Part shown: one piece after another, positions 41,817-50,269 of the stretch
How positions within the stretch are numbered: position 1 is the first letter of the stretch
Layout of the letters: each line of letters begins with the position of its first letter
Assembly: GCA_964592475.1 (NCBI GenBank)
Contig: CAZQEZ010000011.1
Location: 1-50,631, forward strand
Direction of reading: 5' to 3'
DNA from: CAZQEZ01 sp964592475
GTDB lineage: Bacteria > Bacteroidota > Bacteroidia > Cytophagales > Cyclobacteriaceae
DNA length: 50,631 nt
Program-made: the position numbers and the translations under genes
Notes under the pieces: generated by a model
What the model was told of the DNA's origin: nothing
The model's database searches: none
Seen by the model: the letters and a program-made list of their open reading frames with translations, nothing else

Positions 41817-43514
41817 TTATGGCAAAGGATTACCCCGAAAGTCAATTACATTAACCGGAGAAATGAGGCTACCATATTGCTTATGAATGGCATCAATAAA
41901 TTCATTGGCTACGATTGCATTTCCCGCCGGGGTCAGGTGAATTCCATCCAAGCTGAAAGCATTTCCTTGTACAAAGGTGTCAGTATACAGTTCGCCGTTA
42001 TAAAAAAGACCATCATTGACCAGTTCATTGAATAGCGCATCCATATCTACTAAGGCATAATTACCAGCGGTAGCCGCGTTAGCTAAAATAGTATTGTAAG
42101 ATGATTGAGCCTGTCGGATGGCTGCTATTTCATCTACCGTAAGTACCAAAGAGTCAGCTAAGGGACCCGAAGCCACTTGTGCTTCTGTAAGCGATGCCAC
42201 GGACAATAAAATTTTATCGTTGGCTGTAGCCAAACGAATACCCGTGGGTGAATTTTCATCCTGGATAATAAAGCCATTCGGGCCTACCTGCAATGTTGGA
42301 TAAAATCCCGCATCTTTCAAGCCTTGAATTTGCCCATCAATGGCAGCTTTTAAATCTGCTGGTCGTGCCTCAGGATTAGCAATGAGAAAATCGATTTGCT
42401 GTTGCAACTCAGCAGGCCTTGCGGCGGGAGTTGAAATTAAAGTATTGGTAGTTGCTACAAGCATCTGAAGTGTAGCATCAGAAATGTTATCATTACCTAA
42501 ATTAGCTATTATTTGGTCCCTCAGTGCTGCAATAGCTGTCATGCCTTCCGGACTTTCAACAAATGTCTGGGCAGTAGAAGCCGCGGTAGCATCATCTGCT
42601 CCTTGCGCTTTGGCCGCTTCAAAAGTTTGCGTGTATACAGCTTCGGTAGCTACTCCTGTAGCAGATGCCACAGTAATTATCACCTGAGCAGTTACCACCG
42701 GTTCGATTTGTTGTTGTAAACTAGCATTGGCCAGATTAGCATTGGTCTCGTCTAAAACAAAAGCGTTGAAAGGTACCGTATTAAAATAAGGAATAGCTGT
42801 AACATCAGGAATATTAGCAATAGCACCCGCTAAATTGGCATTACCAGCACCTAAGCTAGCCAATATCCCATTAATAGACTGCTCAAATGTAGCAGTTCCT
42901 GTTATGCTATCTCCTTCACTACCGGCACCTCCATCTAATGCATAACCTAGTATATCGTTGTTACCAATCCAAAGGGTGAAGAAAGTTGGACTTAAAGCGC
43001 CTGCATCTGCAACTATGGTGGTAGAAGCGCCACTGGCAAAGCGGGCAAAAAACGGGTTGCCCTGAGGTGAACCATATCCCGGAGTAACCAGGTGAAACGA
43101 TTTTGCCCCTGGAACACCCAAATTGTTGTAAGGGCCTTGTACGGTAGGCGCACCTAATGCTGCCAGATCTGGCGTTGTAGGCACTGGAAAAAGACTACCA
43201 TTTATTATTGCAAGTTCCAATTTACCAGTAGCGGAGCCACTAATTCCATTGCCTTCAGGTACTAATGGCTGCACAAATTCACCTCCTCCTACTGCCATAA
43301 ATTGCTCAGCAAGAATCGCGGGATATGAGTTTAATTGTCCTTCCCGGTAAAGCGCATCATCTGCATAACCGGCAGTAAGCGAATTGCCCAGGGCAACATA
43401 AGTACTGAAATCAGCTTCACCTGGTATTGGCTGTACCACATCTTCAATTTCTGGCTCGCAACTTATACTCGCGGCCAAAATCACCAACAGAAATATTTTA
43501 TTTAAAATCTTCAT
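41817..43514 (-). CDS. SGNH/GDSL-family esterase lipoprotein
   Basis: 565 residues. Lipoprotein signal ending at Cys19 (LAASISC), so likely surface- or periplasm-anchored. SGNH blocks: Ser45 in ALGNSLTAGY, Gly in NNLGVPGAKS, Asn in WIGNNDILGY (about 183), and the DGIHLTPAG block with Asp523 and His526. Between Asn and His lies an unusually long helical insertion (about 225-470) containing an internal repeat (ARPAELQQQIDFLIANPE then ARPADLKAAIDGQ). An esterase or lipase acting on acyl groups is likely. Encoded 17 bases after the FadL gene on the same strand, so esterase and fatty-acid channel are made together. Confidence 0.85.
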   Translation of the reverse strand: MKILNKIFLLVILAASISCEPEIEDVVQPIPGEADFSTYVALGNSLTAGYADDALYREGQLNSYPAILAEQFMAVGGGEFVQPLVPEGNGISGSATGKLELAIINGSLFPVPTTPDLAALGAPTVQGPYNNLGVPGAKSFHLVTPGYGSPQGNPFFARFASGASTTIVADAGALSPTFFTLWIGNNDILGYALDGGAGSEGDSITGTATFEQSINGILASLGAGNANLAGAIANIPDVTAIPYFNTVPFNAFVLDETNANLANASLQQQIEPVVTAQVIITVASATGVATEAVYTQTFEAAKAQGADDATAASTAQTFVESPEGMTAIAALRDQIIANLGNDNISDATLQMLVATTNTLISTPAARPAELQQQIDFLIANPEARPADLKAAIDGQIQGLKDAGFYPTLQVGPNGFIIQDENSPTGIRLATANDKILLSVASLTEAQVASGPLADSLVLTVDEIAAIRQAQSSYNTILANAATAGNYALVDMDALFNELVNDGLFYNGELYTDTFVQGNAFSLDGIHLTPAGNAIVANEFIDAIHKQYGSLISPVNVIDFRGNPLP

Positions 43515-43531
43515 ATCAATTTTACTTCATT

Positions 43532-44809
43532 TTAAAATTTGTAATTGAGTGAAATACCCGGAATAAGGGCATTCAATTCATAGGTGCCAAGTACTACATC
43601 AGCAGTTCCGGTACTTGGATCGTAAGTACCTGCGTCAACAGCATCACCCAGGGTCTGAGTTCTTTCCATGCCATCGATGTAAAGAAATGAAACATCAATA
43701 CTGAAGGATTCGCTCAGGTTAAAGCCTACACCCGCGGTTAAACCTAACCGATTAGAGTCGGGGGTTTCAGGAGTCATATAACCATCTTGTACTGGTGTTT
43801 GATCGTAGTAGCCACCGGCACGCAAGGCTATTTTGTCACTTATTTTATACTCTCCACCAAGCTTAAACACCCAGGAATTCTCATAGTTTCTAGGTGATTT
43901 TGAATCCTGCAGAGCGGCTGTATTATTTTCAAAATCAAAACCCAGGGTATCGTAAGCACTCCAGCCAACAAAATTAGCTTCTGCTGAGATTTGTAATTTT
44001 TCTGAAGCCTGGAAAGTGGCCCCTGCAGTAAAATTGGAAGGCAAAGGCAAAGTAGCATCAAAGGTATTGCCGGCAGGAAAAAGCGCCGAAGCAGCAGTAG
44101 GTACGGTAAAGATCGCGTCGCCGTCTTCTACTTCCATATCCACTCGAGAACGATAATTAATACCGAAATTCCACTTTTCCCCGGCTTTCAGCATAATACC
44201 CAGGTTGTAACCAATCCCTGATGCTCCACCGTCTAATTCTACCATAGGATCTACATCTGATCCATCTAAAGGAAGGCTTCGCTGCAAGTTAACTCCGCCA
44301 GCAGCCACTACAAATCCACCCCCTACACTAATCCAATCAGCTAATTTGTAACTTATGGTAGGCTGGAAAAAAATGGCTTGTAAACTTATTTCCCGTAGTT
44401 GGTTTTCTCCAAGCCAGTCATCGCCCCAGCGCACACCGCTTCCATAAGGGGTGTAAATACCGAGTCCAAACTTTAAGCCGGAATCTTCAGGCCCCCAAAC
44501 TCCATAAAAATGAAATGGGGTACCCATCGGGTTGTCTGTACGGGCAGTATAAGTACTGAAAGGCACTTCTGAATTGTAAAATACATTGTTAGAAAAAATG
44601 GGATTGAAACCCACGCTTATTTGGTTACCATTCATCATACCAAGAGCACCAGGATTGAAGAACAAGCTGTAAGCGTCAGGTGATAAGCTAACTCCTACAT
44701 TACCCATGGCTGTTTGCCGGTTGCCTTGCAGCAACACCTGGTAGCCACTGGCCATCACTTGTTCACTTACCACCAAGGCCAGGCCAATCATCATAATTTT
44801 TAATCTCAT
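43532..44809 (-). CDS. FadL/OmpP1/TodX-family outer-membrane transporter
   Basis: 425 residues from ATG 44809; the frame back to GTG 44878 is not signal-like. Signal peptide through SEQVMAS, then the FadL N-terminal hatch GYQVLLQGNRQTAMGNVGVS and SLFFNPGALGMM, where an NPA motif is typical. About 14 alternating strands follow, ending in Phe (ISLNYKF), the outer-membrane insertion signal. It should let hydrophobic compounds such as long-chain fatty acids pass the outer membrane. First gene of the FadL-SGNH operon. A TAACTTTA element lies close upstream of the ATG. Confidence 0.93.
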   Translation of the reverse strand: MRLKIMMIGLALVVSEQVMASGYQVLLQGNRQTAMGNVGVSLSPDAYSLFFNPGALGMMNGNQISVGFNPIFSNNVFYNSEVPFSTYTARTDNPMGTPFHFYGVWGPEDSGLKFGLGIYTPYGSGVRWGDDWLGENQLREISLQAIFFQPTISYKLADWISVGGGFVVAAGGVNLQRSLPLDGSDVDPMVELDGGASGIGYNLGIMLKAGEKWNFGINYRSRVDMEVEDGDAIFTVPTAASALFPAGNTFDATLPLPSNFTAGATFQASEKLQISAEANFVGWSAYDTLGFDFENNTAALQDSKSPRNYENSWVFKLGGEYKISDKIALRAGGYYDQTPVQDGYMTPETPDSNRLGLTAGVGFNLSESFSIDVSFLYIDGMERTQTLGDAVDAGTYDPSTGTADVVLGTYELNALIPGISLNYKF

Positions 44810-45172
44810 TTTGTTCAATTGTTTTAAAGTTAATTTTAGTAATTTGGCAGAAAACAAATCTCTTTCAGTGGAAACCACAATAATAATTTCTCAATTATAA
44901 CAGGTAATTTATGCCAAATATTAATATTATAGAATTATTAACAGGGCGCCAAAATTCGATATTTTTTTTAAATTAAGAAATGATTATTAGATTATTTTTA
45001 AGAAGTTGACTAAATAGTTAATCATTTTAATATTAAAATGATAGCATTGCCACTGGAAACCGATAAATATTTTCAGGTTTCGAAACGAAGATGAATGCTT
45101 TCCAGTATATTTACTTTGTCATCTTCTTGACAAATGAGATTGCTCGGCTTAGCTTAACTTCGCACATAATTT
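44810..45172. other. Divergent regulatory region with a 22-bp palindrome
   Basis: Between the divergent FadL and glycosyltransferase genes. It holds a perfect 22-bp palindrome at 45022-45043 and a TAACTTCG element at 45155-45162 (one mismatch to TAnnTTTG) just before ATG 45173. No gene seen. Confidence 0.5.
45022..45043. promoter_or_regulatory. Perfect 22-bp AT-rich palindrome, possible operator
   Basis: ATCATTTTAAT and its exact complement meet without a spacer. It lies roughly midway between divergent genes, where a dimeric regulator could control both. AT-richness makes chance occurrence possible. Confidence 0.35.
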
Positions 45173-45859
45173 ATGGAAGTAAATATAAAAGTAATTATAC
45201 CAGCTCAAAACGAACAGGATGCTATCAGCAAGGTAGTAAAAGCTATTCCTGATAATGTATCAGAAATAATCGTGGTAAATAACGCTTCAACTGATGATAC
45301 TGCCAACCGGGCTAGAAAAGCAGGGGCAACTGTTTTAGAGGAACCTCGAAAAGGATATGGCAGTGCCTGCTTAAAAGGAATTTCTTACTTACAAGAATTA
45401 AATACAATCACAAATATTGTGGTATTCTTAGATGCAGATTATTCCGATCATCCCGAACAGCTTCCCGAAGTAGTTGCTCCTATCATAGATCAAGATTACG
45501 ATATGGTAATTGGTTCTCGTGCTTTAGGAAAGCGAGAAAAAGGTAGTATGACCCTACCTCAAATATTTGGTAACTGGCTGGCCACCAACCTTCTTTATCT
45601 CTTTTACGGAATCAAATTTACCGATTTGGGGCCATTCAGAGCCATAAAATATGATAAGTTATTGCAAGTGGGCATGGAAGATACTAACTATGGATGGACG
45701 GTAGAAATGCAACTGAAAGCAGCCCGCCTCCAATTGAAATGTACCGAGGTGCCGGTGCAATATAGAAAAAGAATTGGCGTATCAAAAGTTTCGGGTACTA
45801 TTAAAGGAACTTTTATGGCTGGTTATAAAATTTTATACACGATATTTAAATATTTGTAA
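45173..45859 (+). CDS. Family 2 glycosyltransferase, dolichol-phosphate-mannose-synthase type
   Basis: 228 residues, GT-A fold without C-terminal membrane helices. VIIPAQNEQDAI at the N-terminus, VVNNASTDDT near 34-43, RKGYGSACLKG, the DXD-type LDADYSDHP near 88, and SRALGKREKGSM and TDLGPFRAIK later. It resembles DPM1-like and undecaprenyl-phosphate sugar synthases and would load a lipid carrier with a sugar at the inner face of the membrane. Two bases separate it from the next gene, so co-translated. The product could feed the GT-C enzyme two genes downstream (inference). Confidence 0.88.
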   Translation: MEVNIKVIIPAQNEQDAISKVVKAIPDNVSEIIVVNNASTDDTANRARKAGATVLEEPRKGYGSACLKGISYLQELNTITNIVVFLDADYSDHPEQLPEVVAPIIDQDYDMVIGSRALGKREKGSMTLPQIFGNWLATNLLYLFYGIKFTDLGPFRAIKYDKLLQVGMEDTNYGWTVEMQLKAARLQLKCTEVPVQYRKRIGVSKVSGTIKGTFMAGYKILYTIFKYL

Positions 45860-45861
45860 GT

Positions 45862-47331
45862 ATGGCTCTTGTAATTGTCATCATTTATTGTATTTGTATG
45901 CTGCTGGTATTTTTATTCAGTCTGGTGCAGCTGCATCTTACTGTTATTTATTTACGTACGCGAAAGGTTACCGCAGAGACTTATACCGAGCCTAAGGAAT
46001 GGCCAACAGTGACTTTACAGTTGCCTCTTTATAATGAAAAATACGTGGTAGAGCGACTGCTGGAAGCTGTGGAAGCCATTGACTACCCAGCGGGAAAACT
46101 TGAAGTTCAAATTTTAGATGACAGTACTGACGAAACCACCAGGATACTCGAGCAAAAAATAAAAGCACTTAAACATCATCGTTACACCCTGTTAAGGCGT
46201 GAGCGAAGAACCGGCTACAAAGCTGGCGCGTTACAGTATGGTTTAGAGGTAGCGTCAGGCGAGCTTATATGCATATTTGATGCAGACTTTCTACCTACCA
46301 GTGATTTTTTAATAAAAACGGTACCGGTATTTGACCAACCGGAAACAGGAATGGTGCAAGCAAGATGGGGGCACATAAACCAGGATTATTCGCTACTTAC
46401 CCAGCTGCAAGCTTTTGGCTTAAATGCACATTTTAGCATAGAGCAAACAGGCAGAAATAAAGCTGGCAGTTTTATCAATTTTAATGGAACTGCTGGTGTA
46501 TGGAGACGCAGCTGCATTGATGACGCGGGTGGATGGACAGCTGATACCCTAAGCGAAGACCTGGACCTCAGCTACCGGGCGCAACTAAAGGGCTGGAAAT
46601 TCAAGTATATGGAGGAAATATTGGCTCCGGCAGAACTGCCGGTTTTGGTTTCAGCGGTAAAATCGCAGCAATACCGCTGGAATAAAGGCGCCGCTGAAAA
46701 TGTGCGAAAAAACCTGGGAAATATCTTGCGTTCAAAATTGCCATTTACCAATAAACTTCATTCTGTTTTTCATTTATTTAACAGCTCCGTTTTTTTATTT
46801 ATTTTTATTGCAGCTATTGCCAGCATACCCATGCTTTTGGTAAAAGAAACTCAACCGCATTTAGCCATTGTATTTGATGTAGCTTCAATCTTTCTTATAG
46901 GATTTTTGGCGATTTCCTATTTTTACTGGATATCCACCAAAAGCTTTTACCCCGGCAAAAGTTTTGGTCAATATGTAAAATATTATCCGGCTTTTTTAGC
47001 CTTTAGCATGGGCATGAGTTTTCACAATACCATAGCCGTGGTAGAAGGACTGGCGGGTAAGCGCACGCCCTTTAAGCGAACACCAAAATTTAATATCAAA
47101 AACTCGCTAGACAAATTAGGCACTAATATTTATATCAAATACAAATTTGATTGGCGACTTTTAGTAGAGTTTTTTCTCATGTTGTATTTTGCTTCTGGTA
47201 TTGCCCTGGGTATCTATCTACAAGACTATGGGCTGCTTTTTTTTCATTTGCTTTTGACCACTGGTTTTGGTGGCATTTTATTTTTTACTTTTAAAAACTG
47301 GCTGGATGATAAAAAAGGCAGGCTTCAATAA
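45862..47331 (+). CDS. Membrane family 2 glycosyltransferase, cellulose-synthase-like
   Basis: 489 residues, processive-type GT2. An N-terminal membrane helix (about 1-28), GT-A core with LDDSTDETT near 90, FDADF (Asp140, Asp142), an EDLDLS catalytic Asp near 233, and Q(Q)YRW at about 269-273, the product-binding motif of CesA/Csl/BcsA. Four to five further membrane helices follow from about 310 on. It resembles plant CslA/CslC and bacterial beta-glycan synthases; beta-mannan, glucan or a mixed polymer is possible. The PilZ domain of BcsA is absent. It overlaps the next gene by 26 bases. Confidence 0.87.
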   Translation: MALVIVIIYCICMLLVFLFSLVQLHLTVIYLRTRKVTAETYTEPKEWPTVTLQLPLYNEKYVVERLLEAVEAIDYPAGKLEVQILDDSTDETTRILEQKIKALKHHRYTLLRRERRTGYKAGALQYGLEVASGELICIFDADFLPTSDFLIKTVPVFDQPETGMVQARWGHINQDYSLLTQLQAFGLNAHFSIEQTGRNKAGSFINFNGTAGVWRRSCIDDAGGWTADTLSEDLDLSYRAQLKGWKFKYMEEILAPAELPVLVSAVKSQQYRWNKGAAENVRKNLGNILRSKLPFTNKLHSVFHLFNSSVFLFIFIAAIASIPMLLVKETQPHLAIVFDVASIFLIGFLAISYFYWISTKSFYPGKSFGQYVKYYPAFLAFSMGMSFHNTIAVVEGLAGKRTPFKRTPKFNIKNSLDKLGTNIYIKYKFDWRLLVEFFLMLYFASGIALGIYLQDYGLLFFHLLLTTGFGGILFFTFKNWLDDKKGRLQ

Positions 47332-48640
47332 ATTTAGCTGGTTACATTGGTTTTTCTTCCTATCCGGTAGCATCATTTACTTTTTGCTAGCCTATTATAT
47401 CCCTCGATCTGCCGGTCTGCCGCTATTTGTTTGCTATGGTTTTCTTTTTGTTTCCTATTTGTGGATTTATAAAAACTCGCCGAAAGAAATAGTGGGTGGC
47501 CTATTGCTCTTATCCATATTACTACGACTCCTATGGCTGCCTGCTTTACCTCAACTTTCCGATGATTTTTACCGGTTTATCTGGGATGGCAGGTTGCTAG
47601 CCAACGGAACAAACCCGTTTGCATTTACACCACAGCAACTATACCAGCAGGGTTTACTTCACAACTTGGGATTAAACACTGAAATATTTGATAAGCTAAA
47701 TTCCCCTCGATATTTCACAATATATCCGCCGATCAACCAGGCAATATTTTATATTGCTGCTAAACTTTCGCCCAACTCAATAATTGGTAGCGTGATTATT
47801 ATGCGAATTTTTATCATACTGGCAGAAATAGGTAACGTGTTTTTATTGTCTCGAATGGTCAAAATTAAAAAATTGCCCCCACAATCAGTCATTCTATATG
47901 CCTTTAACCCCCTGGTTATAATCGAACTTACCGGCAATCTGCATTTTGAAGCTATCATGATATTTTTCCTGCTTTTAGCGGTTTATTCGTGGCAGCGCAA
48001 AAATGCTTTTACCGGTGGTGTAATGATGGCCTTTTCCATTGCTACCAAGTTGCTGCCACTAATGCTGCTGCCCTTGTGGCTGGGCAGGCTTTCCTGGCGA
48101 AAATTGTTACTTTTTTATTTTGCCGCTGCAATTTCATTGTTTTTACTTTTCAGCTTTCTTTTAGATTATGCTTTTTTACAAGGGATACAATCCAGCCTTA
48201 GCTTGTATTTTCAAAAATTTGAATTCAACGCCAGCTTATATTATATTATCAGAGAAATAGGATACTGGTGTAAAGGCTACAACATAATACAAACGGCAGG
48301 CAGGTATCTTGCCTTATTTGTGGTTATTTTTATTGCGTTCATGAGCTGGTGGCAGCATAGGCGCAATCTCTCTCTTTGGCATGCTATAATTTGGGTTTGG
48401 CTTGGTTATTTGCTGCTGGCCACCACGGTGCATCCCTGGTATGTCACCCCTTTGCTGGCTATCAGTGTTTTTACACATTATCGCTTTGCTTATTTGTGGT
48501 CTTCTCTTATCTTTTTCACTTATGTAAATTATCAACCAAGCGGTTATCAGGAAAACCTATGGGTGGTAATGGCAGAATACTTAATTTTGTTGTCATTTAT
48601 AATTTATGAAGTTTTTAAAAAAAAGGTATTGCAACATTGA
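47306..48640 (+). CDS. Polytopic GT-C (mannosyltransferase-like) membrane protein
   Basis: 444 residues from ATG 47306; TTG 47267 lies further inside the previous gene. About 11 membrane helices fill the protein. A loop after the second or third helix reads DDFYRFIWDGRLLANGTNPF, with the acidic residues and WDGR-x-NPF pattern of GT-C/DUF2029-type (GT87) lipid-linked sugar transferases. Catalysis would be on the periplasmic face using a polyprenyl-phosphate sugar. The operon therefore supplies a lipid-linked sugar synthase, a polymerising GT2 and a GT-C transferase, a plausible set for a surface glycan or glycolipid. Confidence 0.75.
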   Translation: MIKKAGFNKFSWLHWFFFLSGSIIYFLLAYYIPRSAGLPLFVCYGFLFVSYLWIYKNSPKEIVGGLLLLSILLRLLWLPALPQLSDDFYRFIWDGRLLANGTNPFAFTPQQLYQQGLLHNLGLNTEIFDKLNSPRYFTIYPPINQAIFYIAAKLSPNSIIGSVIIMRIFIILAEIGNVFLLSRMVKIKKLPPQSVILYAFNPLVIIELTGNLHFEAIMIFFLLLAVYSWQRKNAFTGGVMMAFSIATKLLPLMLLPLWLGRLSWRKLLLFYFAAAISLFLLFSFLLDYAFLQGIQSSLSLYFQKFEFNASLYYIIREIGYWCKGYNIIQTAGRYLALFVVIFIAFMSWWQHRRNLSLWHAIIWVWLGYLLLATTVHPWYVTPLLAISVFTHYRFAYLWSSLIFFTYVNYQPSGYQENLWVVMAEYLILLSFIIYEVFKKKVLQH

Positions 48641-48700
48641 GGCTATGCCTTAAAATTAAAGTGATAACCGATATATAGGTAAACCCGTTGAGGACAATTC

Positions 48701-50269
48701 ATGGCCATGCACAATAATTTTTATTTCCTAAAACAGCTTACCGCGCAACTACAGCAAACCTTAATTTCTTTAGAGTTGCTGGAATGTTTCAGTCAAAATA
48801 AAAATGAATTAGTGTTAGGGTTTGCTATTCGGCAACAATCACATTACATCCGGGCCACCCTCAATGCTGATTTTAGTTGTTTGTCCTTTACCGCAGAATT
48901 TCATCGCAGTAAAAAAAACTCAGTAGATCTTTTTGCCGAATTAATTGGCCAACCCGTAGTAGATGTGGAGCAATATGAAAACGAGCGAAGTTTCATGATC
49001 CATTTTGAAAATAAATATGGCTTACTGTTTAAATTACATGGAAATCGGGCCAATATTTTGCTGTGTAAAAATGAAGAAGTAGTATTATTATTTAAAAATA
49101 ACCTACAAAAAGATGCACAAATAATTCCATTACAATTAAAACGGCCCATTGCCCAAACATGGGAAAACTTTGCAGCACATGATTATCAATTTCAAAAGCT
49201 ATTTCCAACTTTTGACAAAGAAATAAAAAATTACCTGGAAGAGTCAGGTTATTATTTACTCAGCCCCGAAAAGCAATGGGAGTTTCTTCAACAACTTACG
49301 GCACAACTGTCTACACCACCGTATTATGTACTCAATGATCAACAGCAAAAGCCTCTTTTGAGCATGCTTAAGCCCGATAAGCCTTCCCAAATATTTCAAG
49401 AACCAATACCTGCTATCAATTATTTTTATAATCAATACACCCGGGAGTATTACCTGCAAAAGGAGAAGCAAGCCATGGTATCGCAACTACAAAATCAGCG
49501 CAAGCAGGTGGGTAATTACGTAGTCAAAGCCCAAAGACAACTTGATCACATTCAGCAAAATAGCCGTAGTGAAGAGCTGGCCAATATCATTATGGCCAAC
49601 CTGCACGCTATCCCACCCAAGGCTACTGAAGTAGAGCTGTACGATTTTTATAACGACCAGATGGTAAATATTAAATTAAAAAAAGACCAGACTCCTCAAA
49701 AAAATGCTGAAACACTCTACAGAAAATCAAAAAATCAAAAATTAGAAACAGATAACTTAGAAAAAAACATCAGTGCTAAAAGTGCAAATTTAGCAACAAT
49801 CAATCGGCACCTCAAATATATTATTGAAGTAGATAATTTGAAGGAATTGAGGCAATATATTAAAGCGTACGATTTACAAAAAACTAAAGCTAATACAGCC
49901 GAAGAGTTGCCATTCCGCCAATTTACCATTTATGGATATGATATATTGGTAGGAAAAAATGCCAAAAACAATGATGAGCTAACCACCGGCTACGCGAAAA
50001 AAGACGATTTATGGTTACATGCTAAAGACGTATCTGGATCACACGTAATTATCAAGCATAAATCAGGTTCTAATTTTCCTGCTAATGTAATAGAAAAAGC
50101 TGCCGGATTAGCTGCTTATTATTCAAAAAGGAAAAATGACACGCTTTGCCCTGTTTTGTACACACCTAAAAAGTATGTATTTAAAAGCAAAGGTATGGCA
50201 CCTGGTAAAGTAAGGGTAGAAAAAGAAAAAGTGATCATGGTGCCACCTTCAGTAAATCTTGAAAGTTGA
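48701..50269 (+). CDS. NFACT-family protein (RqcH/NEMF/FbpA-like)
   Basis: 522 residues. NFACT-N (about 1-180), a helical coiled-coil middle (about 240-390), and the C-terminal NFACT-R (DUF814) domain with DDLWLHAKDVSGSHVIIK near 443-460 and KVRVEKEKVIMVPPS at the end. RqcH-type members bind split 50S subunits with stuck peptidyl-tRNA and recruit tRNA-Ala for alanine tailing. The Asp-Arg pair that RqcH uses for tRNA seems to be Glu-Arg here (NERSFMIHF, about 90), so tailing activity is uncertain. Start ATG 48701; ATG 48707 is equally possible. It lies 60 bases after the glycosyltransferase operon. Confidence 0.88.
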   Translation: MAMHNNFYFLKQLTAQLQQTLISLELLECFSQNKNELVLGFAIRQQSHYIRATLNADFSCLSFTAEFHRSKKNSVDLFAELIGQPVVDVEQYENERSFMIHFENKYGLLFKLHGNRANILLCKNEEVVLLFKNNLQKDAQIIPLQLKRPIAQTWENFAAHDYQFQKLFPTFDKEIKNYLEESGYYLLSPEKQWEFLQQLTAQLSTPPYYVLNDQQQKPLLSMLKPDKPSQIFQEPIPAINYFYNQYTREYYLQKEKQAMVSQLQNQRKQVGNYVVKAQRQLDHIQQNSRSEELANIIMANLHAIPPKATEVELYDFYNDQMVNIKLKKDQTPQKNAETLYRKSKNQKLETDNLEKNISAKSANLATINRHLKYIIEVDNLKELRQYIKAYDLQKTKANTAEELPFRQFTIYGYDILVGKNAKNNDELTTGYAKKDDLWLHAKDVSGSHVIIKHKSGSNFPANVIEKAAGLAAYYSKRKNDTLCPVLYTPKKYVFKSKGMAPGKVRVEKEKVIMVPPSVNLES

